NCBI GenBank assembly: GCA_910586595.1
Contig: CAJUJB010000041.1
Location: forward strand, 1 to 25,820
Direction: 5' to 3'
Length of the DNA stretch: 25,820 nucleotides
Origin: an uncultured Muribaculaceae bacterium
GTDB lineage: Bacteria > Bacteroidota > Bacteroidia > Bacteroidales > Muribaculaceae
Shown here one piece after another: positions 23,234 through 25,820 of this stretch. The position numbers were made by a program, and so were the translations under genes. How positions within the stretch are numbered: the stretch's first letter is position 1; the number at the start of each line of letters is the position of its first letter. Below the pieces are notes generated by a model. That model ran no database searches. It saw nothing but the letters and a program-made list of their open reading frames with translations, and was not told where the DNA came from.

Positions 23234-24526
23234 ATGAAAATCGAAAAAATCATCGGACGTGAGGTGCTCGATTCACGCGGCAACCCCACTGTAGAAGTAG
23301 ACGTAGTTCTCGAATCAGGCGCATTCGGCCGTGCATCAGTTCCCTCTGGCGCATCTACCGGCGTTAACGAAGCTCTTGAGCTCCGCGACGGCGACAAGAA
23401 CCGCTACATGGGTAAGGGCGTACAGAAAGCCGTTGCCAACGTAAACGGCCCCATCGCTGCAGCCCTCGTAGGCATGAGCGCTCTTGACCAGATCGCCATC
23501 GACGAGACCATGCTTGCCCTCGACGGAACCGACACCAAGAGCAACCTCGGTGCCAACGCCATCCTCGGTGTTTCGCTCGCTGTTGCCAAGGCTGCTGCCG
23601 ACTACCTCGACCTTCCCCTCTACAAATATATCGGTGGCTGCAACACCTACGTGCTCCCCGTGCCCATGATGAACATCATCAACGGTGGTGCTCACTCTGA
23701 CGCTCCCATCTGCTTCCAGGAATTCATGATCCGTCCTATCGGTGCAACTACCTTCAAAGAAGGCATCCGCATGGGTACTGAAGTATTCCACAACCTCAAG
23801 AGCGTGCTCAAAGCCCGCGGCCTCAGCACCGCTGTAGGTGATGAAGGTGGTTTCGCTCCCACTCTCGACGGCACCGAAGACGCCCTCAACGTAATTATCC
23901 AAGCTATCGAGAAGGCTGGTTACGTGCCCGGTAAGGACATCACCATCGGTCTCGACTGCGCTTCTTCTGAATTCTACAAAGACGGTCTCTACGACTACAC
24001 CTGGAAGCAGGGTGCCGACGCTCCCAAGCTCACCAGCAAAGAACAGGCTGAGTTCCTCAAGAAACTCGTTGAAGAATTCCCCATCGACTCTATCGAAGAC
24101 GGTATGGCCGAAGGCGACTGGGAAGGCTGGAAGATCCTCACCGATCTTATCGGCGACCGTTGCCAGCTCGTAGGTGACGACCTCTTCGTTACCAACGTTA
24201 AATACCTCGAGAAGGGTATCGAGCTCGGCTGCGCCAACTCTATCCTTGTTAAGGTTAACCAGATCGGTTCTCTCACCGAAACCCTCCGTGCTGTTGAGCT
24301 CGCTCAGCGTAACGGCTACACCGCTGTTATCTCGCACCGCTCGGGTGAAACCGAAGACGCTACAATCGCCGACATCGCTGTGGCTACCAACGCTGGTCAG
24401 ATCAAGACCGGTTCTGCAAGCCGCTCCGACCGTATGGCCAAGTACAACCAGCTCCTCCGCATCGAAGAGCAGCTTGGTGCCGCTGCACGCTACGGTTACG
24501 GCAAAAAGACCCGTCGCCCCGAATAA
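23234..24526 (+). CDS. eno: Enolase (phosphopyruvate hydratase)
   Basis: 430 aa, the standard bacterial length. It converts 2-phosphoglycerate to phosphoenolpyruvate in glycolysis, cytoplasmic, Mg2+-dependent. It starts with the canonical MKIEKIIGREVLDSRGNPT. Conserved elements include SGASTGVNEALELRDGD, IEDGMAEGDW with metal-ligand acids, GDDLFVTN, the signature ILVKVNQIGSLTET carrying the catalytic Lys, and SHRSGETEDATIAD near the C-terminus. Codon use is strikingly restricted (AAC, CTC, GGT/GGC, GCT/GCC, AAG), unlike the neighbouring surface genes, indicating very high expression. Monocistronic with its own -7 element and terminator. Confidence 0.99.
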   Translation: MKIEKIIGREVLDSRGNPTVEVDVVLESGAFGRASVPSGASTGVNEALELRDGDKNRYMGKGVQKAVANVNGPIAAALVGMSALDQIAIDETMLALDGTDTKSNLGANAILGVSLAVAKAAADYLDLPLYKYIGGCNTYVLPVPMMNIINGGAHSDAPICFQEFMIRPIGATTFKEGIRMGTEVFHNLKSVLKARGLSTAVGDEGGFAPTLDGTEDALNVIIQAIEKAGYVPGKDITIGLDCASSEFYKDGLYDYTWKQGADAPKLTSKEQAEFLKKLVEEFPIDSIEDGMAEGDWEGWKILTDLIGDRCQLVGDDLFVTNVKYLEKGIELGCANSILVKVNQIGSLTETLRAVELAQRNGYTAVISHRSGETEDATIADIAVATNAGQIKTGSASRSDRMAKYNQLLRIEEQLGAAARYGYGKKTRRPE

Positions 24527-24553
24527 TAAGCTTTTAAGCTTTACGTGATATAG

Positions 24554-24593
24554 ACCTCCGGTGTCATTTTGTGATGCCGGAGGTTCTTTTTTT
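24554..24593 (+). terminator. Intrinsic terminator of enolase
   Basis: A 13-bp stem (24554-24566 with 24572-24584, two G-T pairs) closes a 5-nt loop and is followed by TTC and seven T. It lies 28 nt after the stop codon. Confidence 0.93.
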
Positions 24594-24672
24594 GCTCATT
24601 CAGGCATTATGGCGGTTACATTGGAATACGATAAAGTATAGTTGACCATTAATTAACACATATTAACCTCAA

Positions 24673-24707
24673 TTTGACTTATCATTATGTGAATATGTGT
24701 AATTTTG
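24673..24707 (+). promoter_or_regulatory. Putative promoter of the LRR protein gene
   Basis: TTTG at 24673-24676 and TAATTTTG at 24700-24707 are separated by 23 nt, slightly longer than the 20 nt seen at the best promoters here. The leader would be about 50 nt. No other element is seen between the enolase terminator and this gene. Confidence 0.55.
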
Positions 24708-24764
24708 TAATCGAAGACGCATTAAAAGTGTCGGACATACAATCAACTTTTACAACTTTACTGA

Positions 24765-25820
24765 ATGATTAAGAACTTACTCAAGAAAAGCCTTCTGCTG
24801 TTGTTGCCCGGAATGCTTTGCGCCCAATCTGCTGCGGCAGGCGATGCCGTGATCAAATTCAAATCCAGCGCCCCGGCCGGAACCATGATCCGTATCTCAT
24901 CAGCCCCGTTTAACTCGGCTGTGATTACCGGTGTCGATGAATCCGACTATTGGTCGCTCTACAACACCAAAGGCCCGGATGAAGTCATCACGGTCACCGG
25001 CGACGTAGAACAGCTGGAAGTCTTCGGCTGCTCACTCTCGGAGCTCGAAGTTGTGGAAGCTCCCGACCTGTTTATCCTCAAATGCTACAATAATGAGCTG
25101 ACCTCGATCGATGTCTCTAAAGCTCCGAAGCTGGCTGTGCTCGACTGCAACACAAATAAGCTCGGCTCAATTGACGTAAGCTCCAACCCCCTCCTTGAAG
25201 AACTCAACGCAGCCGATAACGAACTGTCGTCGGTAACTCTCGGCCATCAGCCCGTGATGACCAAACTCGATCTATCCGGCAATGAGCTTCTTGACCTTGA
25301 CCTCGAGTCGTGTCCGGCTCTTGAAGACCTCTATGTGCAGAACAACAAGCTCCTCACACTCGACCTTTCGACCAATACCAAGCTCTGGTGGATGTATGCC
25401 TTCGGCAATCAGATGGAAGGCGAAGGCATGGATAATTTCATCGCCAATCTGCCCGAGGCTGCCCAGATGCCCGGCATGCTCTATATCGTCGATACAAAAG
25501 ATGATAATGAAGGCAACATCTGCCTTGTAAAGAATGTAGAGGCCGCCCGCGATAAAGGATGGGTAAGCTGTGACTGGGTCGGTGGTGCCGACAATGGTTC
25601 GATGTTCGGAGCCTTCTATTACGGTGCCGACTATGTGCCCTCTGTCAGCGAGCGCTCCATTACCCTTACCACCTCGCGCCAGGCTGGTGAGACTGTCAAG
25701 TTCTACATCTCCGCAAGCAACGACATCGTAATCGAAGGTGTAGAGGAGAGTGGCCCCTTCACCGGCACCAATACATTCACACTTACATCGGGCACTGTAA
25801 CCATCAAAGGTGATGTGACA
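24765..25820 (+). CDS. Secreted leucine-rich-repeat protein, 3' end cut by window
   Basis: 352 codons are visible and the frame is still open at the window end. The ATG is at 24765; the signal peptide covers about residues 1-25 (LLLLLPGMLCAQSAAA). Residues about 28-83 form a beta-rich module, residues 84-209 hold six 21-aa leucine-rich repeats of the Bacteroidetes type (L-x-C-x-x-N-x-L-x-x-L/I-D-V-S-x-x-P-x-L), and a degenerate seventh with GNQM follows. Then comes a linker containing GWVSCDW, and from about residue 299 a second copy of the N-terminal module (SERSITLTTSRQAGETVKF). Such proteins are surface or secreted binding proteins; a T9SS tail may lie beyond the window. The ligand cannot be inferred. 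Confidence 0.85.
   Translation, partial: MIKNLLKKSLLLLLPGMLCAQSAAAGDAVIKFKSSAPAGTMIRISSAPFNSAVITGVDESDYWSLYNTKGPDEVITVTGDVEQLEVFGCSLSELEVVEAPDLFILKCYNNELTSIDVSKAPKLAVLDCNTNKLGSIDVSSNPLLEELNAADNELSSVTLGHQPVMTKLDLSGNELLDLDLESCPALEDLYVQNNKLLTLDLSTNTKLWWMYAFGNQMEGEGMDNFIANLPEAAQMPGMLYIVDTKDDNEGNICLVKNVEAARDKGWVSCDWVGGADNGSMFGAFYYGADYVPSVSERSITLTTSRQAGETVKFYISASNDIVIEGVEESGPFTGTNTFTLTSGTVTIKGDVT
25014..25391 (+). repeat. Six 63-nt leucine-rich-repeat units
   Basis: The six units encode residues 84-209 of the LRR protein, each 21 codons with no insertion or deletion. The pattern is best kept at L1, N6, L8, D12 and P17 of the unit; the fourth unit is the most divergent (SVTLGHQ in place of SIDVS). 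Confidence 0.85.

Noticed and set aside
23336..24337. 333-codon minus-strand open frame
   Set aside because: Antisense to enolase; open because the biased codons of enolase contain no stop complements.
25014..25391. Regular 63-nt periodicity considered as a CRISPR-like or DNA repeat array
   Set aside because: The period is explained by in-frame 21-aa leucine-rich repeats; there are no identical direct repeats with variable spacers.

Overview
The window looks like a chromosomal segment of a Bacteroidales bacterium, most likely from the Muribaculaceae or a close relative (inference). Evidence: TAnnTTTG-type -7 promoter elements, several with a -33 TTTG/CTTG exactly 20 nt upstream; Bacteroidetes-restricted families (DUF4834, DUF4493, PCMD); Bacteroidetes-type acidic residues after lipoprotein cysteines; large secreted proteins ending in type IX secretion (T9SS) type A-like sorting tails; and adenosylcobalamin-dependent ribonucleotide reductase. 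I see no insertion sequence, phage, integrase or CRISPR array.

Layout. (1) 1-3759, minus strand: a compact housekeeping operon psd - pssA - DUF4834 - DUF2461 - GT2 (polyprenol-phosphate mannosyltransferase-like) - dihydroorotase (cut by the window edge). Stop/start overlaps (8 nt psd/pssA, ATGA at two later junctions) suggest translational coupling. (2) 3856-4029, minus: a stand-alone tRNA-Val(UAC) with its own promoter and terminator and an odd C4:A69 mismatch in the acceptor stem. (3) 4122-13355, minus: three consecutive genes for large exported proteins, in transcription order a 727-aa protein of unknown fold, a 1368-aa protein with six Ig-like repeats, and a C10 (streptopain-type) cysteine protease. 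All three end like T9SS cargo; they follow a roughly 240-nt structured leader and end at a strong hairpin. (4) 13501-14274, minus: a lone small lipoprotein with an OB-fold-like region and a CxHxCxHGG motif, with a good promoter and terminator. (5) 14316-20485, plus: three tandem DUF4493 lipoproteins, two ending in a PCMD module, with predicted surface-export signals and a marked change in codon style at the module boundaries. (6) 20505-23098, plus: class II ribonucleotide reductase. (7) 23154-24593, plus: enolase, with strongly biased codon use and a textbook terminator. (8) 24673-25820, plus: the start of a secreted leucine-rich-repeat protein that runs off the window.

Functionally the window alternates core metabolism (phosphatidylethanolamine synthesis, pyrimidine synthesis, dNTP synthesis, glycolysis) with cell-surface or secreted proteins. 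The best candidates for something undescribed are the DUF4493/PCMD lipoprotein trio, which has no SusC/SusD pair nearby, and the T9SS-cargo operon that pairs a protease with two large proteins, one of them repeat-rich. All functional statements come from sequence recognition by eye; no database search was run.
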